Shown here piece by piece: positions 26,001-37,460 of a DNA stretch of 64,000 bases. The stretch lies in assembly GCA_013396655.1 (NCBI GenBank), contig WBMV01000852.1:2476189-2540188 (forward strand), given 5' to 3'. Source of the DNA: Campylorhamphus procurvoides. Taxonomy: Eukaryota > Chordata > Aves > Passeriformes > Dendrocolaptidae. Numbering within the stretch: position 1 is the stretch's first letter; the number at the start of each line of letters is the position of its first letter. The notes beneath the pieces were generated by a model. It searched no databases, was not told where the DNA came from, and worked only from the letters and a program-made list of their open reading frames with translations. A program made the position numbers and the translations under genes.

Positions 26001-28110
26001 TTGTGCCACCTAAATAAACAGCCTTTTACCCAGTCAGCTCTGCTTTTCCTGCCTGCTTTGAGAACAGCCAGAGATGGGGGCTCTGAGGAAAAAAGGCAGC
26101 AGTGATGTGAAGAGATGAGTGACTTCTGATAGACAAGTGGCCATCACAGAAGGGCCTGGTACCCATCCCCTGTGCGAGGAGCAAAGCCCCGTCTGGTGTT
26201 TTCTTGTGCTTCTTAATCCCTTAATATCTATTTTCTTCTTGATATCTTGGGAATGAATGGCATTGGTCCTGGGCTAAAGGTTCAGAATCTTCTGTAGGAC
26301 TGAGAACTATTTTCTCTTGTGAGCATCGTGCGTCTCCACTAATGGCTTTAGGAGTCAGGGAGCAAACAACTGTAATGAAAAAACCTCTCTGGTGAACCAC
26401 TGTGTTCTCACACAGTGATGCAGGAGAATGCCAGAGCGGTTTCAGTTGTGTATTTGCAAAAAATAGATGGGCAGAAGGGACTGTAAGCGAGATGGGTGCT
26501 CATATCACAGTGAAAGAGAAAGCAATCTCATGCTTGCTGTTCAGAGGAGCAGGATGCGCCTGTATCACAGCAGCAAATTGAAAAGTTGTAGGTAGAAGAT
26601 TAGGTTTACTAGCCTGGAGGATGCCTCCTGCAATTCACATGCAGTACTGCCAATAATAGAGCATTAAAATTTGATAGCTCTTGGCTTTGGTGAAAGTCTG
26701 AATTTCCATGTACTTACTGGGGTGTGCTGTCAGCCTGTCAGAGGTGGTGAAGGAAGGTCACCATGGTGGCTGATAAGAGTGTCCACCAACATCTCGGTGT
26801 TTCAGCCCTGCTCCTTCCCATGGGCTGGCTCCAGCACCTGGGTGTTTATGATTCATGGTGGCCCTGCTTTCGGTGAGGGTTGGACCAGATGGAGGTCACT
26901 TCCAACCTATAGCCAGGCATGTTTGAAAAAGAAAACAATGAGGGTGTTGGTTTTGTCTGTGGAGTCAACAGGTGTGAGGAACTGGCTGAGCTGAGAAAGT
27001 CTCCTCTTAGCTCTGCTGCCTTCTGACTGTCCCCACGTCCAAGATGGGTTGCCAGATGACATCCCCACCAGCAGGCCCAGAGAGGGGCTGAATTGAAGGG
27101 CCAGGTGTGCATCCCAGTTTCTGTACCATCAGTACCATGGGATGTGGTGCGTGTTCCCCTCGCCTCTGGGTAATGGCCAACCACTGGGAAGTCAAGGGAA
27201 GGTCTGCATGTCATGCCGAGCACCATGACCTTTGTCTGGCAGCACTAGGCAGCCATTGTCCCTGGTTGGAGTCACTGGTGTTTCCCAGGCAGGGCTGGAG
27301 GTGGGAGAGCAGAGCTGACCGGGCACGCTGCATGTCTGAGCTCAGCTCTGATCATCCCGACTGCTCTCTTCGGAGGGTTTATTATTTTTAGACGAAGCAG
27401 GAGATGGGAATGTGCTGACCTGGCTGCTAAGACCTGCCAAAAAAAGAACATCTTTCAGGACTCACTTCAGCTTCATCCCTGTGTCAACACAAGATTGATA
27501 TACCTGGAATTGATAAGTGATACTGCAGAGGGTCAGCAAGGCTTTTGAAACACATCTGTAAGGTGTGAAATGGATTCCATGTCTACAGGAGGAAATCTAT
27601 CAGGATAAAGATCAGGCTTAAAAAATAAAGCAGGTGTTTTGCACTCAGAAAGATCTAAGTACTAGATTTTTATTACTAGTATTAAGCAAGTCTAAGGTAC
27701 AGATCATGGCAGTATTATTGGCACTGGGGCTGTCAGTGCTCATGGCACACTGGAAGGCACACAGCCCTCTGAATGAGAAAAGCAGTGGGAAAAGCCAGAG
27801 CCCTGGTGCAAGGACAGGGCAGAGCTGCTGGCTCTCAGTTCATGGGGTTGGCCTTTTTCCATCTGTGCCTCATGAGTGACATGAGTTAAACTCTTTGGTT
27901 GCTTCATGAGTTGTTCAGTGATGCTCTTCAGCTTTCTGAGACCTGTCGGTGCTCTGAATTGGTCCCAAGTCCCGCCAAGCAGTGGGAGCTCTGGGGGGAC
28001 GTGCCAGCCACGGGTGTTTGCTGCCTGTCCCACCACGTGCCACGGCCCAGCAGCAACTGCAGGGCAGTTTGTGTGACAGGAGGAATGCGAGGCGTCCTGT
28101 GAGCAGGGCT
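17031..28110 (+). other. TNIK: TNIK large intron, part 5
   Basis: A long stretch of intron without recognisable genes. It includes a 12-base T run at 17757-17768 and the end of an old CR1-like copy at about 26866-26915. Many ORFs of 60-160 codons occur in both strands; the longest (17681-18169, 162 codons) contains a low-complexity phenylalanine run from the poly-T tract and no domain. I saw no tRNA-like cloverleaf and no retroviral ends. Confidence 0.7.
26866..26915 (+). mobile_element. possible CR1 3'-end remnant
   Basis: The words GTGAGGGTTGGACCAGATGG and AGGTCACTTCCAACCT match the usual 3' region of avian CR1 (a 'gggttggactagatg ... aggtcccttccaacc' pattern known from the family). The sequence before it is too diverged to extend the element, and the terminal octamer is not evident. 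Confidence 0.45.
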
Positions 28111-28325
28111 GGCCATGACGTGCGCCTTCAAATATGCTCTTTTATTCTTGGCCCTTGCAACCAGCAGATAAACTCGTGACTTACAGGGTAAAGACAAACA
28201 CCAGAAGCACACCCTTGAGTTATCTCGTGTGACATTATTACTGCGATGAAGTACCTCACAAGGACATTATCACGTTGTTTTGCTCCATTATAAGGACAAA
28301 AATAGAGGGCTCAGCCAAGGAGGGA
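28111..28325. promoter_or_regulatory. candidate regulatory element with CRE-like site
   Basis: A TGACGTGC (CRE-half / bZIP-like) site at 28116-28123 begins a block rich in short unusual words (ACTCGTGACTTAC, TATCTCGTGTGACATTATTACTG split over 28228-28250, and TTATCACGTTG). CpGs are retained and no repeat signature is visible. It looks like a conserved noncoding element, but conservation is not testable here. Confidence 0.22.
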
Positions 28326-28529
28326 TACATATTGCACAGTGAGCTTAGTAGGGATAACTCGTTTTTTTCCCAGGCTGGTAAGTTGCACTGAAAGTTTTCA
28401 AGACCTGTAGAATTAGAAGTAAATTTCAAATGTCTGGAGTAGATCTAGCATTTTAAATTGAAATCCTTTTGTATACTTAATCAGCCAAGCACTTAGAAGT
28501 GCTTGCTGTAGCTGTGCTGGGACAGAAGA

Positions 28530-28640
28530 ACACCACGTTTGTAGTGAGAGGTAATGTCTTTTATTAGAACAGCCGGCTGAGCTGAAGGAGCTGCCTGAAC
28601 TTTGGGGCATGCCCAGTCCTTTCCTCAGACTGGAAAAAGA
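28530..28640. repeat. possible ancient amniote interspersed repeat
   Basis: The order of words TTTGTAGTGAGAGGTAATGT, CTTTTATTAGAACA, then CAGTCCTTTCCTCAGACTGG resembles an old dispersed element common in amniotes. In that element a 'gtaatatcttttattggaccaac' box is followed about 50 bases later by 'agctcttcttcaggtctgg'. That comparison is from memory, so the family name is left open. The copy is degenerate and short. Confidence 0.35.
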
Positions 28641-29599
28641 TGATGAAAATATTTTAAGCAGACTGCTGACCATGTTAGGCAGGATCTAAATTGGTGTCCC
28701 AGGGCAGCGATTCAGTTAGGGTGGGAAAGGCTGCTCTGTCTCCACGCAGAGTGGATGGGATTTGTCTGCTTCCATCAGGAGATCCAGGATCCTTGGGTCA
28801 ATGGCTGATGTGAAATCCACTGGGATCTGTTGGGAAGCATTAGCCATCACTTGGGTTTGGAGACAGAGCCCAGGCAGCCTTATTTATGTCCCCATCCAGC
28901 TGCTCCTGCAGAAGACAACTTGCAGGTGTCCCTGGGAACGGGAGAGCTGGCTCAGCGAGCTCGGCTTTCTCCTTGGCTATCAGTGCTTTGCTTCCATGAG
29001 TGAACATTTTCTGCCAGAAAAATGTTCCCAGCTATATTTTTTTTTTTCCACTGGCTTTATGGAAACACTGTGCCTTTCTTCTCCTGGCATCCCAGCTGGT
29101 GCCTGCCCTTCCTGCACATACCAAGTCCTCCCTTCGTCACTGAGAGGGGCTGCCCAGACGCTCTTGCTCAAAACTGGTTTGCATTAGGGAAAAAAAATTT
29201 GCACTTTTCTGCAAATTAAAAGTTTGTTTTCCATCTAGAAGCTTGACTTGCATTTCATGTAGTTTCTCGGGCCTTTTTGGGGGGTTTCTTTTCTGATGTT
29301 TTAGGGGTTTTTTTAAGCCATCTTTGCCAGTGCCAGCCTGGAATGGAGCATGAAAGCAATGATAGGCTTTTTAGCTGAATTTCCTAAAGAAATGGAGCTG
29401 CTGCAATTGGCAAGGCTATCAGTGAGGTTCCTCTGTCTCCGAGTCAGAGGGATTTCCAATCTCCTGGCTCATCCCAGCCAAATTTAACAAGAGTAGAGTT
29501 CTCCCAGAGCAGCAGATGTCCCAAAGACAGGTAGTTGGAATAAACAAGAGACCCTCCATGCTGCTGGGGGAACAGCTGCAAACACTGAACTCAGATTAT

Positions 29600-30130
29600 T
29601 GAGCATAGAAGAATTTATATTTACGAGCGGCAGAAAATAGTTTTCATAAACTGTGGTGCTTGTTTCTCTTTTCCTTTTTTAATGAACAGAATGACTCGTT
29701 TGTACAAGATGCTTAAAGGGCTCTGTGTGCACCACTCATTTAACGGCTTGTAGTGAGCCTTGATGGGAAAGTGACCTAGTTCAAGTCCCCGGAGGCGACT
29801 GCAATAAAAATGATTATGAATAAAACTACTCTTATCACCATATGGCAGTTTCAGGCATTGCACACATACATAGTCTGCAACGGTTTTGTCCAGAAATGGT
29901 GAGCTTTTTCTTAAATAAATCCATCCAGCAGAGGCAGAAGAGGAGGAGTTGCCATTATTAGTATTCTTCCCTGTGAACCGGCAGCAAAATCCTCGGTCGC
30001 TGCAAAGGGGAGGATGGGTTTTGTTCTGCAGCCTGCCCTGGATAATGTGCTTTGGGGAGCTGAAATCCTCTGATGGAACAGAATCCCTTTTGCAGGTGCA
30101 GAGCACTTTACTTTTTCCTTATAAGCCCAA
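29600..30130. promoter_or_regulatory. candidate conserved block carrying a 161-codon antisense ORF
   Basis: The block has retained CpGs and AT-rich regulatory-looking words (GATTATGAATAAAACTAC, CCATTATTAGTATTC, CTTAAATAAATCC) and no repeat signature. An uninterrupted minus-strand ORF of 161 codons (30106 to 29621) spans almost all of it. The ORF product is Ser/Lys/Cys-rich with no domain, signal peptide or membrane segment I recognise. Either conserved noncoding sequence or a chance ORF is more likely than a gene. Confidence 0.25.
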
Positions 30131-30720
30131 GCAGAGATTTAATTGCTGCTCTTCAGAAGTGCAAAACAAGACAATGTAATAATTAGAGCTGTCAGGGTGT
30201 CCTTTCTTTCATGCTGATGCTGACATTAGCTGGTTTAAAGCCTATTTTTAACCTCTGCAGCATTCAAGACTGACTGTGTATTTTCAGTCTGGCTTTATTT
30301 GTATCAAACTTTGTAAATTTTAAGTAATGTAAACTGGAGGAAGTGGGGAGAAAGAGGAAAATCTGGATTAAAATGGAAAGGAAAGAGGAAGACCAGACCA
30401 AATTATATTAGAAACATGATGGTAAATTATGTTCACATTACAGCGAGCCTGCAAAATTCCCTCTAACTGGAAGTTAAAAAAATCTCAAAACACAGAGCAC
30501 AGAGTGCCTGGTAAGATAAATATTGTGTTTAACGTACCATCAGACTGTGCCCTGGATACTGCAGGCACCACGGGGGACTGTTTTTTTCTGCTTAAATAGT
30601 GATGGCTTTATCAAACTTCATCCCTGACCTCTCTGGGGGTTATCCTGAGCCAGCAGCAATGATAACACTGGTGGAAACCAGGTAGAATGGGATGTGCTGA
30701 TTTAGCACTTTGCATCTATT
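30131..30720 (+). other. TNIK: TNIK large intron, part 6
   Basis: AT-rich intron sequence with no gene, repeat or clear regulatory feature. Confidence 0.7.
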
Positions 30721-30750
30721 GTATATATGTACATATATGTGTGTGTATAG
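30721..30750 (+). repeat. TA/TG-rich microsatellite-like tract (left of CR1)
   Basis: GTATATATGTACATATATGT followed by GTGTGTATAG forms an imperfect alternating purine/pyrimidine tract. It abuts the 3' end of the minus-oriented CR1 beginning at 30751. A similar TA-rich tract resumes on the far side at about 30945-30985. Confidence 0.7.
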
Positions 30751-30947
30751 CATAGCATCACTGACTGGTTTAGGTTGAAAGGGATCTTAAAGATCATCTA
30801 GTTCCAACCCTCCTCTGGACAGGGCCACCTTCCACTGGACCGGGTTGCTCACAGTTCTATCCAACATGGCCTTGAACACTTCTAAGGATGAGGCAACCAC
30901 AATTATCTGGGAAACTTATTCCAGTGCCTCACTGCCATCACAGTAAA
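30751..30947 (-). mobile_element. CR1 retrotransposon 3' fragment, minus orientation
   Basis: On the plus strand the copy opens with CATAGCATCACTGACTGG, a degenerate reverse of the CR1 terminal octamer repeat (CATAGAATCATAGAATGG). It continues through GGTTTAGGTTGAAAGGGATC, AAAGATCATCTAGTTCCAAC, CACCTTCCACTGGACC, GGCCTTGAACACTTCTAAGG and CCAGTGCCTCACTGCCATCA. This is about 197 bases of 3' sequence, 5'-truncated as is normal for CR1. It carries no coding capacity. Confidence 0.93.
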
Positions 30948-30985
30948 TATGTATGGATATAGATGAATATATATCTTTATATATG
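30945..30985 (+). repeat. TA-rich tract (right of CR1)
   Basis: AAATATGTATGGATATAGATG followed by AATATATATCTTTATATATG, an imperfect TA-rich tract. With the matching tract at 30721-30750 it suggests the CR1 inserted into an existing TA-rich stretch. Confidence 0.6.
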
Positions 30986-32325
30986 CATGAGAAATGTTGA
31001 GGGTGACCCACTGCTCCCCTGCAGCTTTACTGGAGTAGTGGGGAATCACTGGTTTTTACTGGAGGCTTAAAAAAGGCTGAGTTGGTGGAGATGCACCCAT
31101 GAAGGGTGCTGAGGACGTTGTTGTGTTGTAGTGAAGGGTCCCTCTTTATCTTGCATGGATAAATCCTGAGGCCACAGTGAAGCTGGAACTTTCTGCAGTG
31201 TCAGAAAGGTCACAGTCCATTGAGGCTGATTGAATACCACTGGTTTAAACTAAGGCAGGGATAGCAGAAGAGCAGTGTGGTTGTGTGGTCTTGATCTCAC
31301 TAAACTGGTGCCAGAATGGGATGCTCAGACAGTCTCACCACGTGGCTTCCCATATATAGGTTTTCTTCTCTTTCTGGCATCTGGTAGTATTTTTGTTAGT
31401 GCTTCTCAGTGCCATCAGCAGCATCCTGGAGGCTGCGGGGAGGGGTGGGGATGGTGTCCAGTGGAGGACTCCTTGGATCCATCTGATGGTGGGGTGGGCG
31501 GTGTCACATTGCTGGGTAGGTGCTCAAATGCAGTGGTTGTAGCTGGATAATCCCAGTGAAGGCAGAGGGAGTCTGCACGGTGGTGCGTGTTAGCCCACCC
31601 GTTGTTACAGGAGAACACAGAACATGGTGCTTGCAGTGGATTTATTGTGCTTTTTTGGAGTTTCTTGGCATGGATAACTCACTCTCTGCTTGCCCTCTTG
31701 GCTCCTTGTGGCTGGATTAGAGCGTCATCATGCCACGGCTTCTGGCCCTTTTCTCAATGCAAGGTATTGACATCCAAAATATGATTTATAATCCTAAAAT
31801 TACAACCTGCCCTTTTATAAGATGAAATCAGTTAGTTAATCTCCAAATAGTTCCCCGGCCCCTCATTAGTCACTTTGCACTACTGAGCTCTCAGGCATTA
31901 AAGCACAAATGTTCCATACAGCTTCTGTTTCACTAGGCAGGTTCTGAACTTGCCGACCCCAAATGAGGATGGGATGACAAAAGATGGAGCTTTCTAGCCC
32001 TGGTGGGCTCAGTGCAGCCCTGGGGAGCTGATGCCTTCCCCTTCTCCTCCTAAAACCCTGTTGGTGTATGTTTTTGTCCCCAGTGATCTCAACTTTCCTC
32101 TCACACAGGGTAAGGTGAGTTGTTGGAGTTGCTGAGAAGGATCATTCTAAATCTGACCTGAGTACTGGGATCACAAACTTCTTCCCATGAGGCTAGCCCA
32201 GCTGTGGTTTGTATTTTGTAGCCAGAGTTAAGCCAGAGCCCAGCTCCCTTCATAATGAGCTCAGTTACTTGCCCATCCTGAGCGCAGCGTTTCTTGAAGC
32301 TCTTGAGTTTTGGTTGGTTTTGTAA
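30986..32325 (+). other. TNIK: TNIK large intron, part 7
   Basis: Ordinary intron sequence with chance ORFs up to 91 codons. No repeat, RNA gene or exon was recognised. Confidence 0.7.
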
Positions 32326-32600
32326 TTAACTTTCTCTGAGAGTGCAAACGAGGACTGTACTATTAAGATTACTGATTTGTTTTATTCCTCCCCCAGTAAT
32401 CAGGAATGAAATGGGCATTTCTTCAAGCACCAGAACTAATAAACCTGGTTTCCTTTGTATTTATGTCTCTTGGTTGATTGAGTACTTCCCTAATTAAATT
32501 AGGATTCTATTATGTCTGCTTATACCTATAGACTCTCACTCCCATTACTTTTCTGGCAGCAGAGAGGCTGCTATAATTGACTGGAGAAAGGGGCCGACAG
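32326..32600. promoter_or_regulatory. candidate conserved noncoding element (AT-rich)
   Basis: The block contains several homeodomain/forkhead-like words (TTTGTAATTAAC, CAGTAATCAGG, CTAATAAACCTGG, CTAATTAAATTAGGATTC) within about 270 bases and no repeat similarity. CTAATTAAATTAG is close to a palindrome centred near 32498. Regulatory function is inferred from composition only. Confidence 0.22.
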
Positions 32601-35600
32601 GATTAAAAGCTGTTGGAGATAAACCTCGAGAAAGGCTGCATCCAGCATCCTTTGCCACCCAGGTGCCTGTTTCCATGAAGTTGGTAGAAAATAATGATCT
32701 GTGATGCCTTTGAAGTTAGCTAAGAACCTTAAAGCCCACAAGCACACGCATGCATGCACCCACGTGAGTCGAATCTCCAGTTTGGCTTGTTCCTCAGGAT
32801 GCTGGGATAAAATGGTGGAGGGATGGTGTCTTTTTAGTCCAAGCCAAGCAGTGAGGATTTTGCTTCGGAAGGTGAAGAATGTGTAAGGTCAGCACATCGA
32901 AGTGTGGTTTGGCAGCCATGGAAGGCACAGAGCATTGTGCACTTGTGTTGTGTGAGCACCATGAATGAGGGAAATGGGCTTACAAGTGAGCACTGAGGGG
33001 ATTTTGTGTAAGCAGCAGGTATTCCCAAATACTATCTGTGCCCAAAAACCCAGGCTGTGCCTTGAAAACTGTGTGTCTGAGCGTCAGGGGAAGTCTTACT
33101 GGTTTTGGGGTAGGTGGGGGATGGTTGAACCTGTTTGAAAGCAAAGCTTACAGTGGGAATGTATAGAGTGGAATAGCCCCTGGAAGGGTCACTGCCCTCA
33201 TTCCCTCATTAGAAGGGGTGACATGACACCCCTGAGCCTCCTGGGTCTCTCCACACTGGGATTTGGGAGCCTTACCCCGAGGAGCAGTGCAAGAGCTTTC
33301 AGTAGAAGTGTGCCTGAGACCTGACACTGAGAGCTCTGTCCTGTAACAGGTGTGAGAAAGCAAGTTAGTAGGTTGAAAGGTGGCATGAGATCTTCCTCCA
33401 TGTGTTAGAAAAGCCATGGAATGATGGGAATTCTTGCTGGAAGTCAGTCTGAAATGCTGTGTCAGGCTTGGTGATGTAGAAAGTGTGTGGAAATCAAGAC
33501 CTTGCATGGCATGTGAATAATGATCTGACCTAAGACATGGCAGCAATGCCCAATTAACCTGTTTTTTTAAATAAACAAAACATGAAGGCACAAAAAGACA
33601 ACCTTAGGACTGCAGTGAAAAGTGAGTTACCAGAGAAATGTGAATCTATATTTGCCTATATGGAGAGAGGGAGATTTGCTTAATGCTGGTTTGGCAGCAC
33701 AGCCAGGTCCTAGAAAAGTAATTGCATAAATGGAAAATGTTCTCAGCCCACCTTTTTTGCCCTTTCTTAAAAGTGTGCATATTCTTCTACAGAGTGGGGT
33801 AATTTTGTGGCCTTGGAATTGCCATTTATTCATTTCTCAGGAACTGACATAAATGGACTGTTGCTTTTCTGAATTAGCCTGTTTTATTCTCTGTGCTTTT
33901 AGGTGCTTTTAGCTTTAATTTGTTTTGTGTCTAGGTGCCACAATCAGAGCAGTATGGGTGGGGGAAGGAGAAACCTTCCCATCAGTGCTGTCCTTGTAAC
34001 CCTCTCGAAGCAAAACCATGGGGTGAGTGGCTTTGACAGAGTCCTCCAGTCTCCTTTTCAGATGGATACCAGGACTGTGGTGGAAAATAAAACAGGGAAA
34101 AGCAGATGTGAGAAAGGGAGGAAGATGGAAAGACTGAAAATAAAGGGGACACAGGAGGAAGGCAATGAGGAGGCAGTAGGTGCTCCTAGGGCTTGGAAAG
34201 CTGGAGACAAGCTGCTGTCAGACGACACCGCAGGAAGCCTGAACTTGTATTTTTAGGGACACTTGGGTTTTTACTTTACTGTAAATAATGGGTTTGGGGG
34301 AGGAGGAGAGAAATGACTGCTCTTCCTGCCACCTGCTCCGCTAGGCTTTGTTTCAGTTCTGTTTTCCTTCCTCGGAACAACAGCGTTTGCAGAGCGAGAG
34401 GTGTTGGCGTCCTCCCACCCCGTCGCTCCTGGGACGTGTCCCAGCACGGTGGAGCCTTCCCTGGTGGCACGTGAGAAACCCATCTCCTGGAAATGTGCTT
34501 TATCCTGTCAGTTGTGTAATAGTGATTTACCAAATGGGCAACCTGTTGTCACCCAGGACCAGGTTTGCTGTATGTCAGAAGGTTCTCCCTTATGTTTCTA
34601 AGTAAGTGTTTGCATTTCAAGTGGTTCTTGGCTCAGAGCAGACGAGCAAGAGCTGGATAATCTAATTTGCATAAAATCATTCAGGAAAACAGTGTGCTTG
34701 TGTTTGGAAGGACAGGTATATTTTTGAGCTGTTCACTAAGCTTTTAGTAGGAGAAGTTTCAAATTTCCTCAAAGGGATTTCAAGCTGTCCAGGAATTTCA
34801 GAGGAGACCAAGATCTGCTTTTCTGTTGTCATGTTGGGTGTTTTTCACTTCTTCTTTCTGCCTTATTTTTTCACAGAACTGGGACACATTCACACTAGAT
34901 CACAACACTGGGTGTTACTGATAGTTTGGGCAGCTTTTACAAGCACTTTTATAAGACTGTTCCCCCATCAGCATTTAAGACAGGACTATAAGGATAACTT
35001 TCAGTTATTTATCATCAGCATAAGCCCTTTCAGGAAGGACAGGACCATCATTTCAGAGTGTGTTAAGAGGCTACTACATATGGCATGTCCTGAGCAGGTG
35101 TAAGGAGCTTTTCCCAGTCTGCAAATGCTGCTGAAGTCTCTTATTCTTAACAATTATCCTCCATGACCATGAAACCCAACTCCCTGTCAGGGGACAGCCT
35201 GGCGTGGCCATCATTCAGGTCAACTTAGGGGTGACTGATCTCCTCAGATGGCTCTACATCTAAACCGAGGCACTTTATCCTCTCTATATTTACATTCATC
35301 TTCAGGATAGGTTTTATTTGCTGAATCCCATTTTTTTCTGATCCAGCACATGAATGCTTTGAGATCCCAAGGAGACAAGGAAAGATATTGCAACACAAAA
35401 TTTGTAGAGGTACATGTGGGGTGAATAGGGCTTAGATTTATTGAAATTTTTGGTGCTTCTTGATCTAGAAGGTACTGGGAACAGCAGCCTTCAGGGAATA
35501 CTTAACTCATGTCTTTCAGAGATGGGTAAGAATTTGGAAACCTGGAGGAAGGAAACAAAATGTGAAAAGCTTAAAAAAGAAGAAAAGAAAAAAAGAAAGA

Positions 35601-37195
35601 GACTTGTAGCACAGGTACCTAATCCAGATCAGATATTTATGTGTCAGAAGTCTTGATGGCTCATTCTTTTGTCTGAAATTACTCACCTTCCTCTTTGTTT
35701 AAAAGCACTGGAGGCTCATGGCTTGTAGGCAGTGAGGATGAGTTGTGTCTTCTGCAGTCATCTGCTGTGCCATTGCTGGTGCTGCTGCTATTGCCAGTAA
35801 CTTCACTCCTCAGTCACATCACTGCTGTGAGCCTTAATCACAATTATTCACTTATAATTAAATGGCCAGGACGGATTTTTAATGGCATTACATTCTCTGT
35901 GGAATGAGCTTGGTTGGAGGTAACATCTAGAGAAGTTGTGCTGGGGTCAGCAAGAATGTTGAGGTGAAAGGCAGGAGCAGGGTGCTGGAAAGGAGGGCCT
36001 GAATTCGGGGAAATGTCCTAGGTGTGCTTTTTCCTAGTTAGAAGATTTCTGTCTGCCATGTTTCATTTGTGAGAACTGGCTTAGGCAGCTTTTAAATCCC
36101 CAAATAGTGGGAAGGGAAGGGATGGGAAGAGAGGAGGTTTAAAAGCCAGACTGGTGGGTCTCAAGCCAAATGTTGAGTAGCACTTATATCCTTCTTGGGG
36201 AGGACTTTGAAAGTGTTAGTGATGGTGGTACCATAAACATCTGCAGTTGAGGTGACTGCTGCTACATCACCCACCCAGAAAATGGCCCAAAATGTTGCAG
36301 TGGTGTTATCTCATCTGTACTGACCTGAGGCTGTCAGTCTGAGGAGGAGGTGTCAACACCCAGTGCTTGGTTGGTGGCTGGTCCCTGCGTCCCCCATGCT
36401 TCCTGTTTGCTCTTATCCTTATTTCCATCAGGAAATGGTTGATTGAGAAGTCTTGCTCCTGGCATCTTGCCTCTTGAGGGTGATGACCTGAGTGGAGACA
36501 AGTTGGGCATTGGGAGGGAACAAAAATGGTCTGTCACATTTGCTTTGTTGCCTGTGTCATCCACTGTCTAATCTTCCATTTTTGCATGACTGGCTGAGTG
36601 GCAAATGGACTTTGGGGAGCAGGGATGTTCTCTGTCATACCCTGAACATGGGTTCTCTAATTTATGTCTGATGCTCGAGTGGCTCTTGGGTCTGACCCTG
36701 GGTGCAGCTCTGTGGTACTTGTGGCAGAAACCTCCTTCTGCCCATTTGCCTGTGCTGCTCTTTTCGTGTTAAAAATGCATCTTCCTATTCAGCCAAGACT
36801 TTGTGTTACAAAAGAAGCCTCTCTGAGGACGTTTCTTTGTTCAAAGGCATCTGCATGTGCTTTTGTGAGGTGAGGGAAGGAACATCTTTTATCTCTCGAG
36901 AGGACCCAGGTCATACAAGGGCAACAGGACAAGAATGACCCAATGTAGAGACACATCCAGAGGTTTAAGTTCACGACCTGCCAGTGCCCTTGCTGTAAAC
37001 ATCCTCTGCTGCTCACAGCGCTGCTCTTGTCTGAGCAAGTGCAGCCCTGGCATTCCATTATCCTCTTGGAGTCTCTCCCTGCTGCCTTCACCCTCCCAGC
37101 AGTTCCCATCGGAGTTTCATGTTTTGCAGAAGCCATTGCTGTGAGGAACACCAGGACACCCCATCTCTGCCTTACCTCGGCCCTTCACCTGCATT
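32601..37195 (+). other. TNIK: TNIK large intron, part 8
   Basis: Intron sequence with chance ORFs up to 147 codons (minus strand, 33591-33148) and purine-rich stretches near 34080-34190 and 35560-35600. No exon, RNA gene or named transposon was seen. Confidence 0.7.
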
Positions 37196-37200
37196 GTTAG

Positions 37201-37460
37201 GACAACAAAGGAAAAAGCCTCAAGTTGCACCAGGGGAGGTTTAGATTGGATATTAGGAAACATTTCTTCACGGAAAGAGTTGTCAAATGCTGGAAGAGGC
37301 TGCCCAGGGAAGGGGTTGAGTCACCACCCCTGGAGGCATTTCAAACATGTGTAGATACGGCTCTTAGGGACATGGTTTAGTGCTGGCCTTGGCAGTGTTA
37401 GCTTTACAGTTGGACTCGTTGATCTTAAAGGTCTTTTCCAACCTAAACAATTCCATGATT
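37201..37460 (+). mobile_element. CR1 retrotransposon 3' fragment, plus orientation
   Basis: A well preserved 3' CR1 piece. In order it shows CCTCAAGTTGCACCAGGGG, GGTTTAGATTGGATATTAGG, AAACATTTCTTCACGG, GAGGCTGCCCAGGGAAGGGG, CCCTGGAGGCATTTCAAAC, GACATGGTTTAGTGCTGGCC, GATCTTAAAGGTCTTTTCC and AACCTAAACAATTCCATGAT at the end. It is 5'-truncated and noncoding. Its order of words matches the copy at 60889-61145 throughout, so the two belong to the same or closely related CR1 subfamilies. Confidence 0.95.
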
